From the IMG/VR virus record IMGVR_UViG_3300023235_000088, positions 1 to 30,907 of that record: a DNA stretch of 30,907 nucleotides, one strand, 5' to 3'. The first letter of the stretch is position 1; the number at the start of each line of letters is the position of its first letter. Position numbers and translations under genes: made by a program. The notes under the pieces are model-generated. The model saw only the letters and a list, made by a program, of their open reading frames with translations. It was not told the origin of the DNA and made no database searches. Shown in pieces: positions 12,581 through 20,379 of the stretch. Origin of the DNA: a virus.

Positions 12581-14734
12581 ATGCCGTTAAAAGACCAAAA
12601 CGAAATTACTCTCGAAGGATTCGACAGTAAAGATGACTTCTGCAAGTGGGTTATGGAAACCCGGCAGAACGATCTTGACTTTGACCGCGAGAACCGTGAC
12701 CGGGGCATTCAAGACACTCGCTATGCGGCTGGCTATCAGTGGCCGGCTGAAGACTACAAGTGGCGCGTTGACAACAATATTCCCGCCATGACCTTTAATC
12801 AGGTTCCATCACTACTTCGTCACCGCCTTGGTGCTCGTGCGCGTAAGGCAATCGGACCAAAGGTTACACCAGTCAATCCAGGTAAGCGTTATGACGGCAT
12901 TGCTCAAATCCGCGAGGGATTGATCCGCAACGTCGAAATGAACAGCGATATCAAGGTTGTAGACGCAACAATCTCGCAGCAGCAGCTTATTGGCGGTATC
13001 GGCAACTACGAAGTAACCATCGAATACGCCAACAATGACGTGTTTGAGACGGATATTTTCATTCGCACGGATCAAAATAGCTGGAGCGTCATCTGGGATT
13101 CAATGTCCCAGGAGCCAACCGGCAAGGACGCGCGCCACGTAATGAAGGAAACCAACCTCACCCGCAAGGATTATGAGGCAATGTTCCCTGATTATCCGGT
13201 CGAAAGCATTGGTGAGAACCCGGCGCACACGCTGACAAATACAAGCGGCGTTATGGTCAACGGACAGTCCGATAACCTTCAGGGGTGGATTAACGAAGAT
13301 ACGGTTCGTATTGCTCTTGTATGGACAATGCATGAGCGCGACAAGACTTTGGCGTTGCTGACGAACGGCGATGTGGTAGATATTGGCGACACTCCACCGG
13401 AAGAGTACCAGACTGATCCAAACGAAGATGGTGATTTTGACACAGTAGTCAGAAACCAAAAAACCGGGGAATACAAATCCCGCGTTGCGAAGTGCAAGTA
13501 CGCTAGAGGCGTTCTGACGAACGGCTCTGACATACTTGGCGAGCCATACGAAATGGAAGTAGATCGCGTTCCACTCGTTCGCGTTCCGGCCTGGTGCATC
13601 TATACCGGAGACCGCATGGAGCGGTTTGGTATGATTTACAATGCCCGCGACGCGCTGACGTTCTATAATTACGTCAAATCTGACCGGATTGAGCGCATTG
13701 TGTTCCGCAACCGTGCGCAGTACGAAGCGCAGGAAGACGCGCTTTCGGCTGAGCAGGAAAAGCAGTACAAGAATGCTCACCGCCTTCGTGGTGGAGTTCT
13801 GAAGTATCGCGGGCCAGCACCAATGCAGATTTCGCCACCGCCTGTTGACCAAGCCGCCATCATCGAAACTGAAGCAGCACAACAGTCTATCAATGATATC
13901 TTTGACATTCGGCCAGGCTTGGCCAGTGGTATGGGGGCGCCTTCCGGCATTTCCCTTGAACACCAAATGGATATCACCGACACGGGCGGACTCATTTACG
14001 ATGAAACGATGGAAGCCGCCAAGCGCGAAGTATATCGTCTCATTAACCAGCTTATCCCATACGTCTATGACGCACCACGCATCATCAAGATCGTTGGCGA
14101 GGACGGAAAGATCAAAGAGGCAATTCTCAATGATCCAGAGAACCCGGAAAGCATTGACATTACGCTTGGCAAGTATTCTGTAGACACTGCTACCGGACCA
14201 AGCGCAGCAACCCAGCGCGTGCAGGCAATCGACTTCTATCAGACAATGTTCAACGCCAACCCGGAACTGATGGGTCTGGTTGCGCCAGAACTGATCGAAT
14301 TGCTAAACGTCCCCGGAACAGAGAAGCTTTCCAAGGCGCTTCGTGAGCGCACCGGAACTGGCCAAGAGGAAGACTTGACGCCAGAGGAGCAGGCCGCGAT
14401 GGCCGCCGAAGCTGAAAAGCAGGCGGCACTAGAAGAAAAAATGGTCATGCTTCAAATGCGTAGCGCCGAACTTGACGTTGAAAAGAAGCAGGCCGAGACT
14501 GAAGCCAGACTTGCTGACGTTCAACAAAAACTTGCAACCGCCGAATCTGAGCGCGCCCAATCACAGGAGCGTTTGTCCAAAGCAGAGCAAGACAGAATCA
14601 CCAGTACAGCTAAGATTCTAGAGATGGAATCCAAGATGGAACTGTTGGCCGCTCAGACAGAAAAAGTTCTGGCGGAAATTCAGAAGATTAATGCAACTCC
14701 AATTCCAAACCCAACCGGAGGTACTACGGAATGA
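12581..14734 (+). CDS. Portal protein, P22 gp1 type
   Basis: A 717-residue protein near the length of the P22 portal (725). The N-terminus has the typical sequence with RYAAGYQWPAEDYKWR and NIPAMTFNQVPSLLRHRLG. The centre contains the clip and wing regions, and SGISLEHQMDITDTGG lies near residue 465. The last 110 residues, rich in Glu, Ala, Lys and Gln, form a long coiled coil (about 600-705), matching the helical barrel of P22-type portals. A dodecamer forms the vertex through which DNA enters and leaves. The gene starts directly after the terL stop and overlaps the scaffold start (ATGA at 14731-14734). Confidence 0.95.
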   Translation: MPLKDQNEITLEGFDSKDDFCKWVMETRQNDLDFDRENRDRGIQDTRYAAGYQWPAEDYKWRVDNNIPAMTFNQVPSLLRHRLGARARKAIGPKVTPVNPGKRYDGIAQIREGLIRNVEMNSDIKVVDATISQQQLIGGIGNYEVTIEYANNDVFETDIFIRTDQNSWSVIWDSMSQEPTGKDARHVMKETNLTRKDYEAMFPDYPVESIGENPAHTLTNTSGVMVNGQSDNLQGWINEDTVRIALVWTMHERDKTLALLTNGDVVDIGDTPPEEYQTDPNEDGDFDTVVRNQKTGEYKSRVAKCKYARGVLTNGSDILGEPYEMEVDRVPLVRVPAWCIYTGDRMERFGMIYNARDALTFYNYVKSDRIERIVFRNRAQYEAQEDALSAEQEKQYKNAHRLRGGVLKYRGPAPMQISPPPVDQAAIIETEAAQQSINDIFDIRPGLASGMGAPSGISLEHQMDITDTGGLIYDETMEAAKREVYRLINQLIPYVYDAPRIIKIVGEDGKIKEAILNDPENPESIDITLGKYSVDTATGPSAATQRVQAIDFYQTMFNANPELMGLVAPELIELLNVPGTEKLSKALRERTGTGQEEDLTPEEQAAMAAEAEKQAALEEKMVMLQMRSAELDVEKKQAETEARLADVQQKLATAESERAQSQERLSKAEQDRITSTAKILEMESKMELLAAQTEKVLAEIQKINATPIPNPTGGTTE

Positions 14735-15615
14735 CTATTGAGAACACACCAGACGAAAGCGAATTTATCGTTCCCGCAGACAATGAAGTTATTGAGGGGG
14801 CGGAGGCAAGTCTGACCCCAGCCGATGACGTTGAAATCAAAGAGGACGATGATGACAGCGAAGGCGTTGTTGAAAGCGCAGAGCAGATTGCGGCCAACAA
14901 GGCGGCAGCTAAGGAAGCCTTTAAGCGCAGAAAAGCGGAGCGTGAGAGTTTTGCATCGCAAAGCCGCATCCAGGAACTCGAGAATCAGGTCCGCGCGCTT
15001 GCAAGCAGCAAGTCTCCAGAAAACAAGGAAGCGGTTGCAGCCGCACCAAAGAAGCCAAATCCGGCTGATTTTGACCTTGGCCGTTGGGACGAGAAGTATG
15101 AAGCGGCTCTTAGCGACTGGATGGATCATCGAGACGACTTTATTCTAAAGCAGGCCGAGGAGCGAGCATCCAGCGCAACTCGCGAACTAGGCGAGTCTGC
15201 AAGGCGGCAGCGCGAGAATGCTGACCTTGAGTCCGTCGGAAATGATGTTGGAAAAAGGGGTATTGACAAATACTCTGACTTCCAAGATACTGTTCAGGAC
15301 GCTCTAGAAGCGATGCCGCCTGCACCGGAGGCTCTAAAACATTTAGTGCGACTATCGAATGCGGAAGACGTATTCTATCACCTAGCGCAAAATCCTGACG
15401 CGCTGGAGAGTATCACGGACCTCGATCCGATGGGCCAAGCCCTTGAATTTGGTAAAATCTCGGCTCGGCTGGCCGCAAAGTCCAAAGTGGCTTCGCAGAC
15501 AACCAAGGCTAAACCATCACCCCAGCAGCCTCGCGGAACTGGCGGCAAGTTCACTTCGGACGCTGACGCCAATTACGAGAAGCTTCTAAAATCAAACAAC
15601 AACCCGTGGAATTAA
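14731..15615 (+). CDS. Scaffolding protein
   Basis: A 294-residue, mostly helical and strongly charged protein. It has an acidic N-terminus (residues 1-45), a Lys/Arg/Ala-rich helix (KEAFKRRKAERES), a coiled-coil segment near 70-90, and a basic C-terminus (about 255-294), the part that normally binds coat protein. Length and position between portal and coat match P22 gp8 (303 residues). It guides procapsid assembly and leaves the shell afterwards. Assignment rests on composition and synteny more than on motifs. Its ATG overlaps the portal stop, so the two genes are translationally coupled. Confidence 0.85.
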   Translation: MTIENTPDESEFIVPADNEVIEGAEASLTPADDVEIKEDDDDSEGVVESAEQIAANKAAAKEAFKRRKAERESFASQSRIQELENQVRALASSKSPENKEAVAAAPKKPNPADFDLGRWDEKYEAALSDWMDHRDDFILKQAEERASSATRELGESARRQRENADLESVGNDVGKRGIDKYSDFQDTVQDALEAMPPAPEALKHLVRLSNAEDVFYHLAQNPDALESITDLDPMGQALEFGKISARLAAKSKVASQTTKAKPSPQQPRGTGGKFTSDADANYEKLLKSNNNPWN

Positions 15616-15621
15616 AATACA

Positions 15622-16941
15622 ATGGCTAACAACTATCCTCAACTGGCTCTCGTCACCGACGCTATCGCCGCATCAATGGAAAACACGCTTGTCGCGTCCA
15701 AACTGATGCGCTGGATGGATCGTGGTTCGAGCAAGATTGGCCCGCTCAACCGCTTCCAGGTTATCGAGCGCGTCTCCCCTCGCTACAACAGCCGCCGCAC
15801 AACTGGTAACGTGGCTGACCTTTCCGCTGGCAAGCAGGACACTGTTGCAGGTGCCGAAATCTTCCAGCTTAACTCGCTGATTGGCTATGACTTCTTCGAC
15901 GAAGACTTCAGCCGCGTTCGCGATCTTGACATGGCAATGAAAGACGAGCGCCTTAAGGCAATCGGTCGCAATGCTGGTGAAGACGTTGACGCAGACGTGC
16001 TTTCTTTCACTGCACGCGCAGGTAACAACCAAACTGGTGTTTCCGGTAACGCAGTGAACTCCATCGAAGCACTTCAGGCCGGATATGTCCGCCTGAAAGA
16101 AGAAGGCGTTGCAGACGGCACTATGTTTGCGGTTCTTTCCTATAGCGACTACCCAGCCCTGTCGAAGTATCTCCTTGAGACTACGACTGCCAACCGTGGC
16201 ACGCAGGAAACCATTCTCGGTACGCTTTCGGGCGCCGTGAAAGACCTGCTTGGCATGAAGGTGATGTTCACCCAACAGCTTCCTGTTCAGGTTGCTGGCA
16301 CACGCACCAACGGCACTGTCGATGGCGCTTCGCAGAACGTGAACTACCGTGCCGTTGCTCAGTCCCAGACGACTAACGGCAACTTCCTGACCCAGACGTT
16401 TAACCTGGCAGGACTTGGCGCTAACGCAACCATCGAAGACGGCGCAATCTTTACGATTGCCGGCGTTAACGCATGGGATAACCGCAAGGGTGCCAGCATT
16501 GGCCGCCTTCAGCAGTTCCGCGTTGTTGGAGCAGTAACCGCAGACGGCACGGGTGACGCGGAAGTTCGCATCTACCCAGCCATCGTTGTGCAAGACCCGT
16601 CTTCGCCAATTGGTGATGTCGGAGTGAACAACGCACATGCAACCGTCGATGCCGCACCTGCTAACGCAGCGGTTGTGACCTTCCTGCAAGGCGCCAGCAC
16701 GAGCCATGTGGTTCGTTCTATCGTCGCGCGCGAAGCAATCCGCGTCGAAACTGCATCGCTGGAAACTCTTCCTTCGGGTGAGAATGCTACGCGCAAAATG
16801 AAGGGCGTCCCGCTCTCCATGCGTATGCACCGCTACTCGAACGGCGATAATGGTACGGTATCCTGCCGCCTCGACTCGGCATACCAGACAAACGTTGAAG
16901 CGCACGGTCGCTCGAAGATTGTCCGCATTAACGGCTTCTGA
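15622..16941 (+). CDS. Major capsid protein, P22 gp5-like
   Basis: A 439-residue protein, close to the 430 residues of P22 coat. It begins with an N-arm helix (NNYPQLALVTDAIAASMENT), followed by the HK97-fold segments, an inserted domain in the central part (about residues 220-340, Gly/Ala/Thr-rich), and ends with HRYSNGDNGTVSCRLDSAY. Its codon use is smoother and richer in GC-ending codons than neighbouring genes, as expected for the most abundant protein. A terminator at 16964-17002 follows directly, which would let coat transcripts exceed downstream ones. Confidence 0.9.
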   Translation: MANNYPQLALVTDAIAASMENTLVASKLMRWMDRGSSKIGPLNRFQVIERVSPRYNSRRTTGNVADLSAGKQDTVAGAEIFQLNSLIGYDFFDEDFSRVRDLDMAMKDERLKAIGRNAGEDVDADVLSFTARAGNNQTGVSGNAVNSIEALQAGYVRLKEEGVADGTMFAVLSYSDYPALSKYLLETTTANRGTQETILGTLSGAVKDLLGMKVMFTQQLPVQVAGTRTNGTVDGASQNVNYRAVAQSQTTNGNFLTQTFNLAGLGANATIEDGAIFTIAGVNAWDNRKGASIGRLQQFRVVGAVTADGTGDAEVRIYPAIVVQDPSSPIGDVGVNNAHATVDAAPANAAVVTFLQGASTSHVVRSIVAREAIRVETASLETLPSGENATRKMKGVPLSMRMHRYSNGDNGTVSCRLDSAYQTNVEAHGRSKIVRINGF

Positions 16942-16963
16942 TCGCTGTTAACCATATAGCTTG

Positions 16964-17002
16964 ACTTGGCCCCGGTGTAGAGATACATTGGGGCCAAGTT
17001 TT
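16964..17002 (+). terminator. Rho-independent terminator or attenuator after the coat gene
   Basis: ACTTGGCCCC (16964-16973) pairs perfectly with GGGGCCAAGT (16990-16999) over a 16-nt loop, and a short run of T follows (TTTT). The stem is strong and the T-run short, so partial termination is likely: it would lower transcription of the tail genes relative to the coat gene, rather than stop it. Confidence 0.8.
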
Positions 17003-17018
17003 ATCTAGGAAGCCTGCA

Positions 17019-17135
17019 ATGACACTTATCGCCAAACTCTCCGCAATCGCAACTGCAATTTCTGATATTCTGTCGCAAATTCCAGCCGCAGAAATCGCAC
17101 TCACCGACTTCAGCACTTTTCTCGATACAGTCTGA
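17019..17135 (+). CDS. 38-residue small protein, possibly the first part of a frameshifted gene
   Basis: The reading frame encodes MTLIAKLSAIATAISDILSQ and 18 more residues, with a short AGGA ribosome binding site about eight bases before ATG 17019. It is mostly helical with no known domain. Its TGA (17133-17135) sits in GTC-TGA-G. A +1 shift there would enter a frame that stays open into the gene at 17230, and the added sequence (EAKQIWADRETTIFGTRDAL) looks protein-like. It may therefore be either a separate small gene or the N-terminus of a 169-residue product. Confidence 0.45.
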   Translation: MTLIAKLSAIATAISDILSQIPAAEIALTDFSTFLDTV

Positions 17136-17142
17136 GGCTAAG

Positions 17143-17176
17143 CAAATATGGGCGGATCGCGAAACTACCATATTTG
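17143..17176 (+). other. Perfect 9-bp hairpin just downstream of the TGA
   Basis: CAAATATGG (17143-17151) pairs with CCATATTTG (17168-17176) across a 16-nt loop that contains a small GCG/CGC. It starts seven bases after the TGA at 17133-17135, a spacing used by stimulatory hairpins at programmed frameshift sites. No T-run follows, so termination is unlikely. Confidence 0.55.
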
Positions 17177-17229
17177 GTACGCGAGATGCCCTGCTTGCAA
17201 TAGTCGCACTTAACCCACAGGCAACACCA

Positions 17230-17529
17230 ATGGCACTTACAACTTCCAGCGTATCAATTACCCCACAAACCGGATGGCAACTTGTTGCTGAAAGTCCGAA
17301 CCATATTGAAATACGTCAGCGAAACAGCCGCCCCTGGCAACTTGCTGTTGTGGCCGTAGGTGCTACCCCAACAGACGCGACGCCTGCACTCACGTTTACC
17401 CCAGTTCACCAAGAGGACGGACACTTCTTTGTTAAAGACACTGCATCCGTTGGTGACTTCTACATTCGAGTGCTGGAATCCGGACCTGTTGGAGAAACAA
17501 CCAATTTCGGATTGCTTATTGACGTTTAA
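17230..17529 (+). CDS. Hypothetical virion-associated protein
   Basis: A 99-residue beta-rich protein (SVSITPQTGWQLVAESPNHIEIR..., then FFVKDTASVGDFYIRVLES). It probably folds as a small beta sandwich. Its position just after the coat gene fits a decoration or head-fibre protein, but no family is recognised. ATG 17230 has only a weak CAGG ribosome binding site. The frame is open upstream to 17023, so the true product may start earlier through a +1 frameshift from the reading frame at 17019. Confidence 0.6.
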   Translation: MALTTSSVSITPQTGWQLVAESPNHIEIRQRNSRPWQLAVVAVGATPTDATPALTFTPVHQEDGHFFVKDTASVGDFYIRVLESGPVGETTNFGLLIDV

Positions 17530-17544
17530 GTAATAGGTATTACC

Positions 17545-17573
17545 TTGGTCATACCAATGGAGGAATTGGTATG
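17545..17573 (+). promoter_or_regulatory. Hairpin with the ribosome binding site in its loop
   Basis: ATACCAAT (17551-17558) and ATTGGTAT (17565-17572) form a perfect 8-bp stem whose 6-nt loop is exactly GGAGGA, a full Shine-Dalgarno sequence. The first two bases of the ATG at 17571 are in the stem. A competing hairpin TTGGT-CAT-ACCAA (17545-17557) uses the same ACCAA bases. The two structures cannot coexist, so the region could work as a translational switch. Confidence 0.6.
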
Positions 17574-17672
17574 ACTGAGAACATAATTTACGCAATCATG
17601 TGTTTTTGGGGATCATCCTTTTGTTGGTTGATCTATTGGCTCGAAGGTGAGGCTTTGATAGATGGCAAATAA
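17571..17672 (+). CDS. 33-residue single-span membrane protein
   Basis: The frame reads MTENIIYAIMCFWGSSFCWL and ends in IYWLEGEALIDGK. It has one hydrophobic, aromatic-rich segment (about residues 5-23) and an acidic end, so it is probably an inner-membrane mini-protein. It has a perfect GGAGGA ribosome binding site seven bases before the ATG, held in a hairpin loop (17551-17572). Its last 11 bases overlap the next ATG (17662). The function is unknown. Confidence 0.6.
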   Translation: MTENIIYAIMCFWGSSFCWLIYWLEGEALIDGK

Positions 17673-17970
17673 GAATAAGGTATTTTGGCCGGCATGGCGA
17701 TACGGTCCAGAAGGAGCTTCCGGCGTATTCCAGTCTGAGAATGACGTTCCTGCCGGCTGGGTTGAAAATCCAAACGACGTTGTTGAGCCTGATGCGCCAA
17801 AGCCTGAAGACGGCTCGGATGCGTGGGGCGGACACACAAAGAAAGAACTGCAAGCCGCACTACGCAAATCTGGGGAGAAGGTGCACGCAGCAACGTCTGC
17901 ACGCAAAATGTTCGAGAAAGCCGTAGAAGTCGGCGCTATTCCGGGGTACGGTATGCCTAACAGTGACTAG
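17662..17970 (+). CDS. Small phage structural protein with a C-terminal SAP/HeH-like helical unit
   Basis: A 102-residue protein. The N-terminal part (FWPAWRYGPEGASGVFQSEN...VPAGWVENP) matches a beta-rich phrase seen in many small phage head-region proteins. A Pro/Asp-rich linker follows. The C-terminal 40 residues (KKELQAALRKSGEKVHAATS...MFEKAVEVGAIP) resemble a SAP/HeH-like helix pair used for binding DNA or other proteins. It is likely a head-completion or connector-associated protein, judged by position before the gp4-like gene. It overlaps the preceding mini-gene by 11 bases. Confidence 0.6.
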   Translation: MANKNKVFWPAWRYGPEGASGVFQSENDVPAGWVENPNDVVEPDAPKPEDGSDAWGGHTKKELQAALRKSGEKVHAATSARKMFEKAVEVGAIPGYGMPNSD

Positions 17971-17979
17971 GGGTTTACC

Positions 17980-18429
17980 ATGACAGTAATAGTCTTCAAA
18001 GATGGTGTATTTGCGGCTGATCGCTCTATTACTGCCAATGGCCAGCATCTTTATGAGGATGAAAAGATCGTCAAGGGCGACAAAGCTATTGGCGGATATT
18101 GCGGATCAGTCACGGCAGGCCAGCATTTCGCAAATTGGATAAAGACGGACTGCCTGGAAGAGTTTCATGCCGGCAAGGAAGATGACTGGATGGGTCTTGT
18201 CCAAATTGGTGATTCCCTGTTTATCTGCGACATGAACGGAATTTCCGAAGTCCCGCTCAAACAGCCTATGGCAATTGGCTCCGGTTCTGAGGTTGCTTTG
18301 GGGGCGCTTGATATGGGCGCCAATGCGGATGAGGCGGCATGGGTGTCTGCAAATCGTCTGGGTTGCGCACAATACGGGATTGATGTAATGTCGCTTGACG
18401 CGGAATCGTATCTATATCACCGCAAATAA
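17980..18429 (+). CDS. Ntn-hydrolase/proteasome-beta-like phage protein
   Basis: A 149-residue protein with the start MTVIVFKDGVFAADRS, followed by KIVKGDKAIGGYCGSVTAGQHF and a C-terminal AIGSGSEVALGALDMGANADEAAWVSA. This is the layout of phage proteins related to HslV and proteasome beta subunits: an N-terminal nucleophile-type Thr/Ser strand, a G-x-x-G turn and a final GSGSxxALGAL helix. Family relatives are peptidases that work as multimers. In the late operon it could mature virion proteins or process host proteins. Activity is not proven, since Met precedes the putative nucleophile Thr2 and must be removed. The gene has a GGGG-type ribosome binding site. Confidence 0.65.
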   Translation: MTVIVFKDGVFAADRSITANGQHLYEDEKIVKGDKAIGGYCGSVTAGQHFANWIKTDCLEEFHAGKEDDWMGLVQIGDSLFICDMNGISEVPLKQPMAIGSGSEVALGALDMGANADEAAWVSANRLGCAQYGIDVMSLDAESYLYHRK

Positions 18430-18437
18430 GGTGCTAA

Positions 18438-19160
18438 ATGTCCACACTAAGCCAGATTATTCAACGCGGTTTCCGTGAAAGCCAGATTCTAGACATTGAC
18501 CGTGCGCCATCAGCAGCGCAGGAAGCCGAGGCGCTTGTCATACTTAATGGCATTATTAAGCGCCACACAAGGCCGTCAACTGTTACGGTATGGCTTGGCG
18601 ATACCAAAAATATTCATCCACAGCGAGGGACGATCCTGAAGGATTTCACGCCACTGGTTGATAATAGGGCAATACCGCAGGACACGTTCGTTAACCTGTT
18701 GCTGGATCAGTCATATAGCGTAATGCTTCCGCCGGAGCCGGGTGACGGAGCCAAACTGTCATTCATTGACGTGGCTGGCACGCTTGCCTCTTATCCGCTC
18801 ACGCTACTCGGCAACGGAAACCTTGTGGCAGGGAATACGTCGGCCACACTGTCAGACAACAACTCTACGACAACTTATCTTTATCGACGAGACCTTGCCA
18901 ATTGGCAGCTTGTTTCGACGCTCCTGAGTACTTCTTCGACGCCATTCCCGGAAGAGTTTGACGATATGTTTGTCATTGAATTGGCAATTCGTCTGAACCC
19001 ACGATACGGCAAGGAAATTAGCGGCGTCACGGGTGAAATGTATCAGCAAATCCGCTCGCGCTTTATCGGTCGATATACGTCAGAAAACAGCAGTGCCGCC
19101 CCAGACAACATTTGGGATACGGCGTTCAACACCAATGGTGATATTGGCAGGGGTTACTAA
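18438..19160 (+). CDS. Tail accessory factor, P22 gp4-like, with an inserted fibre-type domain
   Basis: A 240-residue protein. The first 45 residues (SQIIQRGFRESQILDIDRAPSAAQEAEALVILNGIIKRH) match the helical start of gp4-type head-completion proteins (tail accessory factor) that seal the portal and connect it to the tail. The end (about 180-240) continues the helical fold (FDDMFVIELAIRLNPRYGKE). Between them lies a segment (LPPEPGDGAKLSFIDVAGTLASYPLTLLGNG...YRRDLANWQLVS) of a type found in phage fibre and tail proteins (LPPxPxDGD...V.D..G.f...P.t..g.G). P22 gp4 is only 166 residues long, so this looks like an insertion. It is followed without a gap by the gp10-like gene. Confidence 0.7.
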   Translation: MSTLSQIIQRGFRESQILDIDRAPSAAQEAEALVILNGIIKRHTRPSTVTVWLGDTKNIHPQRGTILKDFTPLVDNRAIPQDTFVNLLLDQSYSVMLPPEPGDGAKLSFIDVAGTLASYPLTLLGNGNLVAGNTSATLSDNNSTTTYLYRRDLANWQLVSTLLSTSSTPFPEEFDDMFVIELAIRLNPRYGKEISGVTGEMYQQIRSRFIGRYTSENSSAAPDNIWDTAFNTNGDIGRGY

Positions 19161-20378
19161 GTGGCCAAAGTTCCATTAACTAGGACGACGTGGCGCCGGG
19201 ACTATGCCGGCGGCGTTCAATTGCAGCTACTCAATAGGTTCTTCGAGGAAGACCCGTCTTCTACAATTGACGATACGGCGCTTATTGCCCGCCCCGGAAC
19301 TGACTCGTATCGCGCATTTGGGTCCGGCACAATGCGTGGAAACTTCACGCAACAGGGCTTCTTTGGCGGCGATCTTTTTGTTGCATCCGGTCAAACACTG
19401 TATCGTTGGGATGGGACAACGGAAACTGCGATAACAGGCGTTTTGTCTGCTGAAGACACGCCAGTATCCATCACATATCAAGCATCCCCCGGCGTGGAGC
19501 GCCTATGGATTGCGGACGGCGCGACTCTCTACTACTACGAGGGTGATACGAAGTCTCGCGGAAACCTTGACGCTGATGAGGCGCTAAACGTATCCCCGGG
19601 CGACGTGGTTCTTATTGACACTGTTTACTATGAGTTTGTTGCGTCCGGCGTTGACGCTGGAACGCCGGCTGGAACGTTGGCGGACCCGTGGCTTGTGCTT
19701 ATCGGTACAACGTCAGAGTTTAGCCTATCAAACCTGTCTGCCGCCATCGGCAACACGGGTACTCCTGGCGGAACCTACTCAACAGCACTTCTTGCAAACC
19801 CTAACGTCGAGGTTAGGCGTCTTGAGCAATATCGCCTCAACGTGCAGGCTGTTGCGCCTGGGGCTGCTGGAGACACTATCGTTACAACAACAACGGCGGC
19901 AAACCTAACGTGGGGCGCTGCGACGCTGGAGAACGGCGGGCTTGATATACTGACTCCCGTTGACGTTCCAGAGGGCGGGACTGAGGCGGCGGTATCGCTC
20001 ACAACCCTTGCTGCGTATGTCATTGTATCCGTTGCGGGTAGCCAGCGCATGTATTTCATTAGGCCGGGCGAGTTCTGGATTGAGGTCTTTGCTGAAGCTG
20101 AATCTGAGCCTGATGTTGTCTTGCAGGTAGTTACCGTTGGGTCAAGCTTTTGGGCGCTTGGTGAGTCCACTATCGAGCCTTGGACTGCCACGGGTGACGC
20201 GGATATTCCATTTGCACCAATACAGGGCCGGCAGATGAGTTACGGTATCGTTGCTGGAACCGCTTTGGTTCTTGAGGACCGTGTGATATATGTGGATGAT
20301 AAGGGGATTGTCAGGGATAGTTCTGGCGCTCGAATCAGCACGCACGGCATTGAAGAAGAAATAAGGCTTAGAACGTAA
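19161..20378 (+). CDS. Packaged-DNA stabilization protein, P22 gp10-like, N-terminal part
   Basis: A 405-residue beta-propeller-like protein that matches the N-terminal part of P22 gp10 (472 residues): DYAGGVQLQLLNRFFEEDPSST at the start, then RMYFIRPGEFWIEVFAEAE and WALGESTIEPWTATGDADIPF, ending with RISTHGIEEEIRLRT. In the family the chain continues beyond this point; here it stops and the continuing half appears at 22521. Residues about 140-260 are an extra beta-rich domain (VVLIDTVYYEFV...NLSAAIGNTGT...) similar to one in the downstream LamG protein. The start is GTG immediately after the gp4-like stop. gp10 plugs the portal through the tail hub. Confidence 0.75.
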   Translation: MAKVPLTRTTWRRDYAGGVQLQLLNRFFEEDPSSTIDDTALIARPGTDSYRAFGSGTMRGNFTQQGFFGGDLFVASGQTLYRWDGTTETAITGVLSAEDTPVSITYQASPGVERLWIADGATLYYYEGDTKSRGNLDADEALNVSPGDVVLIDTVYYEFVASGVDAGTPAGTLADPWLVLIGTTSEFSLSNLSAAIGNTGTPGGTYSTALLANPNVEVRRLEQYRLNVQAVAPGAAGDTIVTTTTAANLTWGAATLENGGLDILTPVDVPEGGTEAAVSLTTLAAYVIVSVAGSQRMYFIRPGEFWIEVFAEAESEPDVVLQVVTVGSSFWALGESTIEPWTATGDADIPFAPIQGRQMSYGIVAGTALVLEDRVIYVDDKGIVRDSSGARISTHGIEEEIRLRT

Positions 20379-20379
20379 A

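Noticed and set aside
13100-13966. A 288-codon leftward frame opposite the portal gene
   Set aside because: The translation is rich in Trp, Arg, Cys and Val without domain features, as expected from antisense reading.
15673-16905. A 410-codon leftward frame opposite the coat gene
   Set aside because: It is a shadow of the coat codons: unusual Cys/His/Val-rich composition, no start signal and the wrong strand for the operon.
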